In this document: piece after piece, positions 1 through 7,433 of the stretch | How the letters are laid out: every line of letters begins with the position of its first letter | Position numbering within the stretch: the stretch's first letter is position 1 | Translations under genes and position numbers: made by a program | Assembly: GCA_005116895.1 (NCBI GenBank) | Contig: SWDO01000007.1 | Coordinates: forward strand, 1 to 50,327 | DNA: 50,327 nt | Reading direction: 5' to 3' | Source: Nitrospira sp. | GTDB taxonomy: Bacteria; Nitrospirota; Nitrospiria; Nitrospirales; Nitrospiraceae | The notes under the pieces: model-generated | What the model was told of the DNA's origin: nothing | Database searches by the model: none | The model's input: the letters and a program-made list of their open reading frames with translations, nothing else

Positions 1-202
1 ATCCAGAACGGAACAAGTTGCACAGCTAAGCAGCGGCAAGGCTATGCGGCCTAGCCTCTCGCAGAAGCAAGCAGCCTAACTATCCGAACAAATCCATCTG
101 CGCCGGTTGAGGCGGATCGATTTGCACTGTTGGGGTTGCTGGTGGGTTCGCCCGATTCCGTGTTTTGGTCGAGAAACACTGGGCTTGTCACGTTCTCGGT
201 GA
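1..202. other. Unassigned edge sequence
   Basis: I see no convincing gene, tRNA or repeat between the window edge and the toxin remnant. Open frames here have no family resemblance. Confidence 0.4.
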
Positions 203-556
203 CTACGGTGCGAACATCTCCTGCAGGACCGCAAGGACTGCCGTGAGAGTGCCGGGAGCGATTCGACCAAGTCGCTTGACGAGGCGCTGGCTATCGACTG
301 TGCGCAGTTGGTCCATTGCGACAGACCCGGCGCGATCGCGGAATCGACAGCGCACACGCCACGGGTATGCCTGCCCTCCTGTGGTCATTGGCGCCACAAT
401 GACCGTGGCAATATGGCGGTTCATTTCATCCGGCGATACTACCACGCAGGGACGCGTTTTTTGAATCTCTGCACCAACCGTAGGATCTAAATTGACGAGA
501 TAAACCGCAAAGCGTTTTGACGAGGGATTGAGCGAGGTCTTGAAGAGGAGTGAGTG
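203..556 (-). pseudogene. MazF/PemK-type mRNA interferase toxin, start codon lost
   Basis: The minus-strand frame ending at 203 reads as a MazF/PemK endoribonuclease: a segment like YLVNLDPTVGAEIQKTRP, then VVVSPDEMNRH, APMTT and a DQLRTVD motif, ending in the usual C-terminal helix. Family members cut mRNA at short sequences and are held in check by an antitoxin. The frame is open back to a TGA at 557-559, but there is no ATG, GTG or TTG before the family's N-terminal strand. The only usable start, a GTG at 445, would remove the first strand and the conserved DPTVG loop. No antitoxin is recognisable upstream. I infer a decayed, silent remnant; a non-standard start such as CTC cannot be excluded. 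Confidence 0.72.
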
Positions 557-651
557 TCATGAGTTGTAAGGGCGACGAAATGAGTAGCGGTATCTTAAAA
601 ACGGACAGCCGGGATGTCAATCAACATAATGTGGGTTAGGAGGCCAGCGAC

Positions 652-1278
652 ATGACGATGAAACGGACTTGGATGGGAAGCCTTTTGGTCGCGATGCTTC
701 CAACATTGGTATCTGCGGCATCAGTGGAACTGGTAGCGTACAGTGATAAGCCGTTGTGTGAAAGGGTGGCGAAGTTGTTTGGAGAAGGGCTGAATGCTGC
801 CCCAGACCTATCAAGGACTGTGCAGTGGACTGCGGTGGAGTTGAAGGGAGAGGGACCAAAGACTAGGCGCTGTTCGAGTCTCGACAAGACGAACATGGAT
901 CTGAACAATGATGGGCGCGACGACTTAGTGGTGAAGACCACGTTTTGTATGAAGGGCGTGCCGAGTGAGAGCTTCTATGTCTTTCCCGCCAATAGCCCGG
1001 TCCTCAACCAACTCGCTTGGCAAGATATGAGCCCCCTGTTGGCCACGCACGACAAGTTTGAGCGCACCGGCGGAACCTATCCGCTGATATCTCTTCCTAT
1101 GGACACAGCATCGTCATCTCCTGCGTTGAGCACGGTCTTTACGATTCAACCGCTCCGGCTTGATGGTGTGGCCTATATTGGTCTGACCGATGCTCGACGG
1201 GAGTGGATGGTCATTGCGAAGTATCGAGGCGGCCAGCGGTTTGAGGATCTGTGCTATCTGCACGCTAGTAGGCCTTAG
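652..1278 (+). CDS. Secreted protein of unknown function with an Asp-rich calcium-type loop
   Basis: This 208-residue protein starts at an ATG with a good AGGAGG about eight bases upstream. Residues 1-22 form a signal peptide (basic start, hydrophobic core, Ala-rich cleavage site after VSAA), so it should act in the periplasm or outside. Around residues 83-91 the segment DLNNDGRDDL looks like the calcium-binding loop of EF-hand or FG-GAP/VCBS proteins. Four cysteines lie in the mature part, allowing disulfides. I do not recognise the family. It stands alone, with a repeat element 80 bases downstream. Confidence 0.8.
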   Translation: MTMKRTWMGSLLVAMLPTLVSAASVELVAYSDKPLCERVAKLFGEGLNAAPDLSRTVQWTAVELKGEGPKTRRCSSLDKTNMDLNNDGRDDLVVKTTFCMKGVPSESFYVFPANSPVLNQLAWQDMSPLLATHDKFERTGGTYPLISLPMDTASSSPALSTVFTIQPLRLDGVAYIGLTDARREWMVIAKYRGGQRFEDLCYLHASRP

Positions 1279-1357
1279 CTGGAATGGTGTTAAACAGCTA
1301 CCTCGGCAACTCAGTACTGTGGACTTATGAGAGGTTGGAAAACGAGTCACAAGACCT

Positions 1358-1482
1358 GCAGGATGTTCAAGAAGTTCGTTCAGCGCGGCCGCAGCGAGCG
1401 AAAGGCCGAGGCGTACGCGGTAGGTACGTTGAGGCCTTGAGTGACGCGAGAACAAAGCTGACGAACTTTTTCAACATCCTGC
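1358..1482 (-). repeat. 125-bp palindromic intergenic repeat, copy 1
   Basis: The ends are imperfect inverted repeats: GCAGGATGTTCAAGAAGTTC at 1358 and the reverse complement of GCAGGATGTTGAAAAAGTTC ending at 1482. Read on the minus strand, the whole 125 bp lines up with copy 2 at 18770-18895, including the inner segment TTCTCGCGTC and the CTTTCGCTCGCTGC stretch. It resembles a miniature mobile or REP-like element with no coding capacity. A short frame inside it (beginning MLKK) recurs in copy 2 and could be mistaken for a gene. It touches the stop codon of the neighbouring lipoprotein gene. Confidence 0.85.
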
Positions 1483-1790
1483 TAATTAAGATGGTAGCCT
1501 TTTGCTGCCAGACAGGTATCCCGCATGGCGTTGATCGTCGAGAGGCCATGCAGTGCGCGAGCATGGTCGGCCGGGCTCTGAGGTCCGGCACCAAAGGGAA
1601 AGGGTGAACTCTGACTGTAGAAGTGCTGCTCGTTAGCTAACCGTGCTTTGTACTCACACTCCATATAGTCCCGCTCCACATCATTTCGGCTGAGGCCAGC
1701 GGGGTGGATTCCTCGCTCGTAAGGACGTTGTGCACAACTCCACATGAGTAGCGGAAGCGCAAGCACGAAGATTTTGGCCCATGACGTCAC
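1482..1790 (-). CDS. Small lipoprotein of unknown function, downstream of hpnE
   Basis: A 102-residue protein. I start it at the GTG at 1790, because this puts a lipoprotein signal right at the N-terminus (SWAKIFVLALPLLMWSC, lipobox cysteine near residue 19). A longer frame upstream lies inside hpnE and has no family resemblance. The mature protein has three more cysteines and ends in a segment with TCLAAKGYHLN, the kind of tail seen in small outer-membrane lipoproteins. It begins 31 bases after the hpnE stop, so it is probably the last gene of that operon. Its TAG stop uses the last base of repeat copy 1. Function unknown. Confidence 0.68.
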   Translation of the reverse strand: MTSWAKIFVLALPLLMWSCAQRPYERGIHPAGLSRNDVERDYMECEYKARLANEQHFYSQSSPFPFGAGPQSPADHARALHGLSTINAMRDTCLAAKGYHLN

Positions 1791-1821
1791 GTGATATTCG
1801 TACCATCCAGCCCGGACAGGG

Positions 1822-3138
1822 TCAAGCGGGGTGGGCGGCGACGAGCTCTGCGCACCGATGGGCGCTGACAAGCGCACTCTCCAGATTGGCAGGCCATCCG
1901 GTGTCGGTCCATGCCCCAGTGACGAGCAAGTTCTGGATAGGACTCTGTTGAAGCGGCCGCAATCGCGCGGCACCCGGTGTCAGCAACAGGGCCGCGTGGT
2001 TCTCGTGAAAGACTGACTGAGCGGTCATATTCTCTCTGGCCGTTCCGGAGAACAATTCGCACATCTCGGTCTGTGCTGCCTCGACCACCTGATCGTTGTT
2101 CAACTCGGTGAGCCTGTTCCCGACCGCAGAGAGCCGATAGTCAATTTCACCTGACTCGAGTGATGTACTGGTGAGCTGGTGAAACGGTCGGCCTGGGAGG
2201 AGAAGTAGACGAGGCCTTGGCTTCGTTCGGGGGCAGGTCAATTGAATCACGACCTCGCTCAGATCTTGAAGCTCGGTGAGTTGTGCGAAGTAGGCGTAGC
2301 GGGTCAGCAGCCGTTCAGGCAATAGCTGCAGGAGATTCTGGTAGGACAGCGCGATGATGTACCGGTTGGCTCGGAGTCTGGTGTCGTCGTGAAGCCGGAC
2401 CTCGCTCACACCAGTCTGTCCAAACTGAAGGGTAGGCCAATGGGTCAAAGAGACAATCTGCGCATTGCCTTGTCGGAGCGCCTGTTTCATGGGTGCGATG
2501 AAGCGGTGGTCGATGGAGCCGGCCAGGCGTGTGAGCCTCGCATCCGATGCATCGCGCAGAAACACGGTCGAAAGCAGATGGACGAAGGTTGAAGCGGCGA
2601 GACGTGTCAGCGCGTTGTCGGTTAACCACTGAGCGAGCGGATCCCAAATCCCTTCTCTGGCTTCGGGACTTTGCCCGGTCGCCGTCAGCCATTCATCTGC
2701 CGTCCGATTCTCCAAATCCGCTGGGAGAGTGTGGGCCTGTTCCCAAATTTGCTCGACATGGGAGAAGAGTCTCCACCGATCCTGCCAGGAAAGTCCGTGG
2801 AAGCTGAAGAGGCTCATCATCCAGTGAAAGGCTCCGGGAAGACGGGCCGACTGATAGGGGGCGATTCGTCCATCGGGGAGTCGAAATTCGAGTGCAACGG
2901 TCTGGTCAGATTTCGAAGGCCTTTCTCGGTCGAGCAGGCGAAGGATCCGCTTCGTCTCCTGGTGGCATCCCAGAACAATCGGGGCTGGTTGGAATGCATC
3001 GGTTCGGAACCCATCGAGCCAGCCAGGATGATCGAGCAGGGTGATGTGGTAGCCCTGTTGATGAAGATGGTACGCAGTTGCCAGGCCGGCCAGTCCAGAG
3101 CCGAGAACGAGGACAGTGTGTGAGGACGGCGCAGTCAC
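1822..3138 (-). CDS. hpnE: Squalene-associated FAD-dependent desaturase HpnE
   Basis: HpnE is the FAD amine-oxidase-like enzyme that, with HpnC and HpnD, makes squalene from farnesyl diphosphate; it reduces hydroxysqualene to squalene. The N-terminal dinucleotide-binding loop VLGSGLAGLATAYHL and the C-terminal FAD motif GAWTDTGWPANLESA are both clear. The length from GTG 3138 is 438 residues, normal for the family. I chose this GTG because it overlaps the hpnD stop as GTGA, a classic translational coupling; a TTG further upstream would overlap hpnD by 25 bases. Squalene feeds hopanoid synthesis. No hpnC is seen in this window. Confidence 0.9.
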   Translation of the reverse strand: MTAPSSHTVLVLGSGLAGLATAYHLHQQGYHITLLDHPGWLDGFRTDAFQPAPIVLGCHQETKRILRLLDRERPSKSDQTVALEFRLPDGRIAPYQSARLPGAFHWMMSLFSFHGLSWQDRWRLFSHVEQIWEQAHTLPADLENRTADEWLTATGQSPEAREGIWDPLAQWLTDNALTRLAASTFVHLLSTVFLRDASDARLTRLAGSIDHRFIAPMKQALRQGNAQIVSLTHWPTLQFGQTGVSEVRLHDDTRLRANRYIIALSYQNLLQLLPERLLTRYAYFAQLTELQDLSEVVIQLTCPRTKPRPRLLLLPGRPFHQLTSTSLESGEIDYRLSAVGNRLTELNNDQVVEAAQTEMCELFSGTARENMTAQSVFHENHAALLLTPGAARLRPLQQSPIQNLLVTGAWTDTGWPANLESALVSAHRCAELVAAHPA

Positions 3139-3995
3139 GAGAATCGAGAGCGGAGCCAAACCCGTAGGGCAATAACCACTCGTTGGGTGGTGGTGAGACT
3201 CATACGCGGTCCGAAGACCTGATAGTTTGACCGTTCGATCCGGTCCAGGATCCGACTGTAGATGCCACGCATGATTTCCGCCACTGTCAGCGCACGGAGT
3301 TCATGAGGCGGCAGCTCTTTGAGGGCCGCATCGGCTCGCTTGTAATAGTGGTGTGCTCGTGACGCCTCATACTCCATCAACGCTCGAAATTCAGCCGAAT
3401 AGCTCCGATTCAGCATGGCTTTCTCGGGATAGTTCCATTTCTGCAAGTCATCCAACGGCAGATAGATTCGGCGTTGGGCGGCATCCGTTCCGATATCACG
3501 CAGGATATTCGTCAACTGGAACGCCATGCCGAGTGCCACTGCATAATCCTGTGCCCGCGCTGATGTGACTCCGAAGATATGCAAACAGATGAGCCCCACC
3601 ACGGAGGCGACGCGATAGCAATAGAGCGACAGCTCATCGAACGTGATATACCGATTATTGAACAGATCCATCTCGACGCCTTTGATCAATTCCTCGAAGT
3701 ACGCTTTTGGAATGCTCAAGGTCTTCACATGGTGGGCGAGGCTCACCATGATGGGCGTAGTCGGGATGCCGGAATACACCGCGTCAAGCTCCTCGCGCCA
3801 GCGCTTGAGTTCGTCTTTCGGATCGCTCCCGGCAGCCGGTTCGTCGACGGCACTGTCGACGGCTTTGCAGAAGGCATAGACCGTGTACATGGCATCGCGT
3901 TTGGCTCTGGGAAGGAAGAGGAACGAATAGTAAAAATTGCTGCCGCTTTTCTTTGTGTAGGCCGTGCAATAGGCTTGAGCTTCAGAGGCGTTCAT
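3135..3995 (-). CDS. hpnD: Presqualene diphosphate synthase HpnD
   Basis: This 286-residue protein belongs to the squalene/phytoene synthase family and should couple two farnesyl diphosphates to presqualene diphosphate. Both Asp-rich, magnesium-binding motifs are present: DSAVDE at residues 47-52 and NILRDIGTD at 163-171. The N-terminal SNFYYSFLFLP segment is typical of the HpnD branch. Its ATG overlaps the stop of the upstream binding-protein gene by 4 bases (ATGA), and its own stop overlaps the hpnE start. It is therefore the middle of a coupled operon. Phytoene synthase is the main alternative, but the partner hpnE makes HpnD more likely. Confidence 0.9.
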   Translation of the reverse strand: MNASEAQAYCTAYTKKSGSNFYYSFLFLPRAKRDAMYTVYAFCKAVDSAVDEPAAGSDPKDELKRWREELDAVYSGIPTTPIMVSLAHHVKTLSIPKAYFEELIKGVEMDLFNNRYITFDELSLYCYRVASVVGLICLHIFGVTSARAQDYAVALGMAFQLTNILRDIGTDAAQRRIYLPLDDLQKWNYPEKAMLNRSYSAEFRALMEYEASRAHHYYKRADAALKELPPHELRALTVAEIMRGIYSRILDRIERSNYQVFGPRMSLTTTQRVVIALRVWLRSRFS

Positions 3996-4933
3996 GATGC
4001 GCAGCTCCCGGTCAGCATGGAGGCCTCAAGTTTGATCGCCTGGGCTGGGTCAAGGGCATGGTCAGGGGTCGGATGAAGAATGGATGCGAGCAGTTCCACG
4101 CCATCGACGAGTCGAGGGCCAGGGCGGCTGAAGTAGGAGGCCGCATCGACGACGTACAGATTTGGCCACTGTTCGCAAGCCTGCCGCCATGCCTCACCGG
4201 ATTGTCCGACGCGCTTGAGCTCATCGATCGTGCGCTCGACGGAGTACCCGCAAGGCATGATGAGGACTACGTCGGGCCGAGCGGCTTCCACGGCATGCCA
4301 CGTCGTTTCATGCGATGGAGCATCCTGAGATCCGAGGACATCGAGGCCACCGGCCAGCGCAATCATTTCCGGAACCCAGTGGCCTGCAACATAGAGAGGA
4401 TCCAGCCATTCCAGACACACCACGCGCGGGCGCGCGGACGTCTTACTGGTTGTGGCGCGCACGTGGTCCACTCGACGATGGAGTTCCTTGGTGAGTGCCT
4501 GTCCCTTCGCGAGTACGTCTGCCGCTTGGGCGATGCGCTCAATATCATGGATCATGTCGCCCAGCGTGGTTGGACTGAGGGTGAGCACGTTGGGTCGATG
4601 TTGGAGTGATTCGATCACGCGTGTGAGTTGGTCCGGCGTAACCGAGCAGACATGACACAGGTCTTGCGTGAGAATAAGGTCCGGACGGGCACGGGAAAAG
4701 GCATCTTCATTGAGTCGATAGAGTCGCTGTCCGGACGCAACCAGTGCTTTGACCTGCCGGTCGATTTCTCCACCGGAGCCTCCGTCCTTTCCAACCAGAG
4801 GTTCGATCATGACGGGAACCTGTCGAACCGAGACAGGAAAGTCGCATTCGTGGCTGATGCCGACCAGCTGATCGGCCAGATCGAGAGCAGCAACTATTTC
4901 CGTTGCCCCAGGTATGAGTGAGCAGATTCTCAT
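3992..4933 (-). CDS. BtuF-like cobalamin/siderophore-binding protein, no signal peptide
   Basis: The start at 4933 gives MRICSLIPGATEIVAALDL, the standard opening of the BtuF/periplasmic-binding family, and 313 residues. Other family marks are GISHECDFP, LILTQDLCHVCSV and the later PDVVLIMPCGY. Family members bind vitamin B12 or iron chelates for an ABC importer. There is no signal peptide and no permease or ATPase gene near, so this may be a cytoplasmic member of unknown ligand. An upstream ATG at 4966 would overlap the HAD gene. It sits 4 bases after that gene and overlaps hpnD by 4, so it is translated with the squalene enzymes. Confidence 0.75.
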   Translation of the reverse strand: MRICSLIPGATEIVAALDLADQLVGISHECDFPVSVRQVPVMIEPLVGKDGGSGGEIDRQVKALVASGQRLYRLNEDAFSRARPDLILTQDLCHVCSVTPDQLTRVIESLQHRPNVLTLSPTTLGDMIHDIERIAQAADVLAKGQALTKELHRRVDHVRATTSKTSARPRVVCLEWLDPLYVAGHWVPEMIALAGGLDVLGSQDAPSHETTWHAVEAARPDVVLIMPCGYSVERTIDELKRVGQSGEAWRQACEQWPNLYVVDAASYFSRPGPRLVDGVELLASILHPTPDHALDPAQAIKLEASMLTGSCAS

Positions 4934-4937
4934 TGTG

Positions 4938-5621
4938 TTATGTCGGCCATAAGCGGGCACGCACATCTTTGAGACGCGTTTCGCTCAAACTAGTGCTGAT
5001 GGCATCGGCCTCGTGTAGGTCCTGGATGGTGTGTGTATTGGCCACCGCCAAGACCCTCATTCCCGCCGCTTTCGCGGCCCGAATGCCGGGGAGGGAATCT
5101 TCGATGACCAGGCATGCATCCGGCGAAATCGCAGCCGTCGACTGGCGACGGTTCAATCCGGCCAGGGCTTGCAGAAACGGTTCCGGATTGGGTTTGCCGC
5201 ACGTCACATCCTCTGCGCTGGTAATGTGACCAAACGCTTTTCGCATCCCGATTTGTTCCAGCACCAACTCGATCTCATGGCGCAAGGCACCAGAGGCGAT
5301 GGCAATGGGGCAGGTAGCTGCGGCAGCTTCGATAAATTCTCTGACACCCGGAAAAATTACGAGGTGATCCTTGATCGAGGTCAAATAGGCAACGGCTTTT
5401 TTCGTCATCAACTCTTCGAGAAGCGAGGGAGCGGTCGGTCGGCGATTGATTCGCAGTGCCTCCAGAATACATCCACGATCGTCGAAGCCGAGATAGTCAG
5501 CGTAATAGTCTTGTTTGGTCAAACTGATGTCGATGTCTGCCAAGGTCCGGCGCAGACTTTCAAAGTGCAGCGGTTCGGTGTCGGCAATGACACCATCGAA
5601 GTCAAAGATTACGGCGTGCAT
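4938..5621 (-). CDS. HAD-family phosphatase (beta-phosphoglucomutase-like)
   Basis: A 227-residue haloacid-dehalogenase hydrolase. Motif I is FDFDGVIADTEPLH at the N-terminus, with the nucleophilic first Asp. Motif II is IAIASGAL. The Lys of motif III is in CGKPNPEPF, and motif IV is VIEDSLPGI. A helical cap lies between motifs I and II, as in the beta-phosphoglucomutase/phosphatase subfamily. Start 5621 is chosen because it puts motif I at the end of the protein and has AGGAA close upstream; an ATG at 5648 is possible. The substrate cannot be read from the sequence. It is the first gene of the operon leading to hpnD and hpnE. Confidence 0.82.
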   Translation of the reverse strand: MHAVIFDFDGVIADTEPLHFESLRRTLADIDISLTKQDYYADYLGFDDRGCILEALRINRRPTAPSLLEELMTKKAVAYLTSIKDHLVIFPGVREFIEAAAATCPIAIASGALRHEIELVLEQIGMRKAFGHITSAEDVTCGKPNPEPFLQALAGLNRRQSTAAISPDACLVIEDSLPGIRAAKAAGMRVLAVANTHTIQDLHEADAISTSLSETRLKDVRARLWPT

Positions 5622-5676
5622 GGATTCCTGTGGCTCGTGATGTCTCACCTACTATGATGGCAGTGTGAACGGGCGG

Positions 5677-5721
5677 CATTATAGCACAGAGGGCGGCGAT
5701 GTGATCGTCACCCTCTGTGCT
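5677..5721. terminator. Strong hairpin with an adjoining minus-strand TATAAT
   Basis: Bases 5683-5693 and 5711-5721 form a perfect 11-bp stem (AGCACAGAGGG), and the loop folds further (CGAT with ATCG). It lies between the end of the SH3-like gene and the start of the HAD gene, both on the minus strand, so it may end the first transcript. There is no U-run. Just beyond it on the minus strand is TATAAT (5682-5677), which could be the -10 box of the HAD-hpnE operon; no good -35 box is visible. Confidence 0.45.
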
Positions 5722-5746
5722 GGGGGAGTGGAGTGCAACCAGGCGA

Positions 5747-6508
5747 TCAGGGTTTCAATTTAAGCTGCTTTTCAACCAACCAACCTTTTGTGCCGAAGTC
5801 ACTGCGGACGGAATAGACCCAGTCACTTCCCTGGAGGTCGCCGTCGAGAATCGTGAGCGCAGTTCCCGGTGGAATAGCTGGTCCCGGTTTTGTCCCTTCG
5901 GCATCCTGAGCCAGGACCACTTTTGTCCCAGGATTTGTTGGATCTGCAAGTACGCTGACCCGCTGACCTTCGCTGAACAGCGGAGTTGGTGACGCGGTGA
6001 TCGGTGCAACGGGCGCCGGTGCTGGTGACGGCGGGGCTTGTATGGGAACTGAGGCCGTCGGCATCGGCTGAGGGACTGGAGGTGTGGGAACGGGAGCTGT
6101 CGTCGGCGCTGCAGCCTGCGGTACCTCAACTGGTATCGCAGGGGGTGGAATCGGAACAGTGGCTTGAGGCTGAGCGGCCGGGGCAGGCGACGCCGGTCTT
6201 CGGGCGACAGGCGGTTGAGGTTGTGGGGCCGGCGATTCGCCGAGAAGCGGCCCGACGTACTCCATGATCATCTCCTGCTCCATCGCGACATAGGCACCGC
6301 CGCCGATCAATATCAACAGAAGTACCCACAGAAGCGGGCGCCCACTCGACTGTTTGGGCGGCTTTGTGGGCGAAGGAGATCGAATCGTGGTGGTCTGTTC
6401 CAGCTCTTCTTCCGTGAATTCCAGGTCTGGTTCCGGCTGACGAGCGAACAACAGGCTCCACGTCAGAGGACTGCCAGTCAACGACGGGCCCCCAGCGATA
6501 GCAAACAT
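5747..6508 (-). CDS. Single-pass membrane protein with Pro/Ala-rich linker and SH3-like domain
   Basis: A 253-residue protein starting at the ATG at 6508, which has GGGAGG six bases upstream. A cytoplasmic part of about 55 residues with acidic and Pro/Ser-rich sequence is followed by a membrane helix (PLLWVLLLILIGGGAYVAM). Then comes a long Pro/Ala/Gln-rich linker, and last a domain of about 65 residues with GQRVSVLADP and a DWVYSVRSDFGTKGWL segment. The last part resembles bacterial SH3-type domains that bind cell-wall material. I infer an envelope protein whose SH3-like domain reaches out across the periplasm. No partner is evident. Confidence 0.7.
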   Translation of the reverse strand: MFAIAGGPSLTGSPLTWSLLFARQPEPDLEFTEEELEQTTTIRSPSPTKPPKQSSGRPLLWVLLLILIGGGAYVAMEQEMIMEYVGPLLGESPAPQPQPPVARRPASPAPAAQPQATVPIPPPAIPVEVPQAAAPTTAPVPTPPVPQPMPTASVPIQAPPSPAPAPVAPITASPTPLFSEGQRVSVLADPTNPGTKVVLAQDAEGTKPGPAIPPGTALTILDGDLQGSDWVYSVRSDFGTKGWLVEKQLKLKP

Positions 6509-6941
6509 TTCGCACCTCCCTCTAGCAGACAGCATCGTACAAACTAGAAAAATACTTATCACCAAGCCTATAGGCTGTCAATTTTGTCCGAATATTCAGC
6601 AGCGCCCATTCTGGTAGAAATGCAGACGCAACAAGATTGTACCTGGGAACAGGACAAGACGTGAGTGCAAGGGGCTCAGTCGATGCCATGTCTTCGGCCA
6701 CGTAGTGGAACCTGTCGCATGTGATTCAACTGTGATGTCCCGCTCGTTCTTGGCCGAGTAGCGCTGGCGCAAGACCGTGAGGACGTTCGGTGACGGTCTG
6801 GGTGGGTGAAGTGGGGTGATCATATCGAGACCGAGACCAGTATAGCCTTTTCACTCGAGGCGAAACATGCATGAGAAGGGAATCGCTTGGGCCTCTTGCA
6901 TGTCTGTCGAGGCGGCAGGCACAATGCAGCGATCAACGATC
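6509..6941. other. Intergenic region, no gene seen
   Basis: Between the divergent SH3-like and yjbQ-like genes I see no supported gene. An open frame of 75 codons on the minus strand (6596-6823) has no family resemblance and no ribosome binding site. The region may hold promoters for both flanking genes but I cannot point to clear boxes. Confidence 0.5.
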
Positions 6942-7355
6942 ATGAAGTCCTACCGCGAAGAACTCTGGTTTGAGACAAAGACCAGACGGGCCTATATCAA
7001 TATCACGCCCCACGTCGAGGCAGTGGTAAGGAAGAGCGGGGTACGGGAAGGTCTTGTTCTGGTGAATGCGATGCACATTACGGCCAGTGTGTACATTAAT
7101 GATGATGAGCCTGGCCTCCTACAAGATTATGACGAATTCCTGGAACGGCTTGTTCCGCAGGAGGCGGTGTATCGGCACAACGATACAGGCGAAGACAACG
7201 GTGATGCTCATCTGAAGCGACAGGTGATGGGGCGAGAAGTCGTGGTCGCGCTCACCGAGGGCAAACTCGACTTCGGCCCGTGGGAACAAATTTTTTATGG
7301 CGAGTTCGACGGACGTCGTCGTAAGCGGGTTCTTGTGAAGATTATTGGTGAATAG
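6942..7355 (+). CDS. YjbQ/UPF0047 family protein
   Basis: A 137-residue member of the YjbQ (UPF0047) family, annotated in some organisms as a secondary thiamine-phosphate synthase. The family marks are the beta-strand opening [17 protein letters not shown], the [19 protein letters not shown] segment with its conserved His, the [17 protein letters not shown] segment, and the C-terminal [14 protein letters not shown] start at the ATG at 6942 because family members begin just before this first strand; an ATG at 6867 would add an unlike tail. The physiological role of the family is poorly settled, so the thiamine link is only family knowledge. It is a single-gene unit. Confidence 0.85.
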   Translation: MKSYREELWFETKTRRAYINITPHVEAVVRKSGVREGLVLVNAMHITASVYINDDEPGLLQDYDEFLERLVPQEAVYRHNDTGEDNGDAHLKRQVMGREVVVALTEGKLDFGPWEQIFYGEFDGRRRKRVLVKIIGE

Positions 7356-7433
7356 GGACGTGCGGAGAACCTGTGTGTGACGAGTCGTGCGTAATCGTTC
7401 AGGGACTTGCATGGGTAGGAAAAGTTTGGCAAC

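Noticed and set aside
426..620. Antitoxin gene for the MazF-like toxin
   Set aside because: The 64-codon frame overlaps the toxin body in another frame and has no MazE, AbrB or RHH resemblance.
1367..1594. Small protein beginning MLKKFVSFVLASL
   Set aside because: Most of it is the palindromic repeat read as a frame, and copy 2 gives a similar but differently ended frame. It has no ribosome site and is not a gene.
3136..3159. hpnE starting at a TTG at 3159
   Set aside because: It would overlap hpnD by 25 bases and add residues before the FAD loop; the GTGA overlap at 3138 is a better start.
4934..5000. Cobalamin riboswitch for the BtuF-like gene
   Set aside because: The gene follows the HAD gene by four bases, so there is no leader to hold one.
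6596..6823. 75-codon minus-strand gene
   Set aside because: No ribosome site, no hydrophobic or domain pattern, and composition unlike the neighbours.
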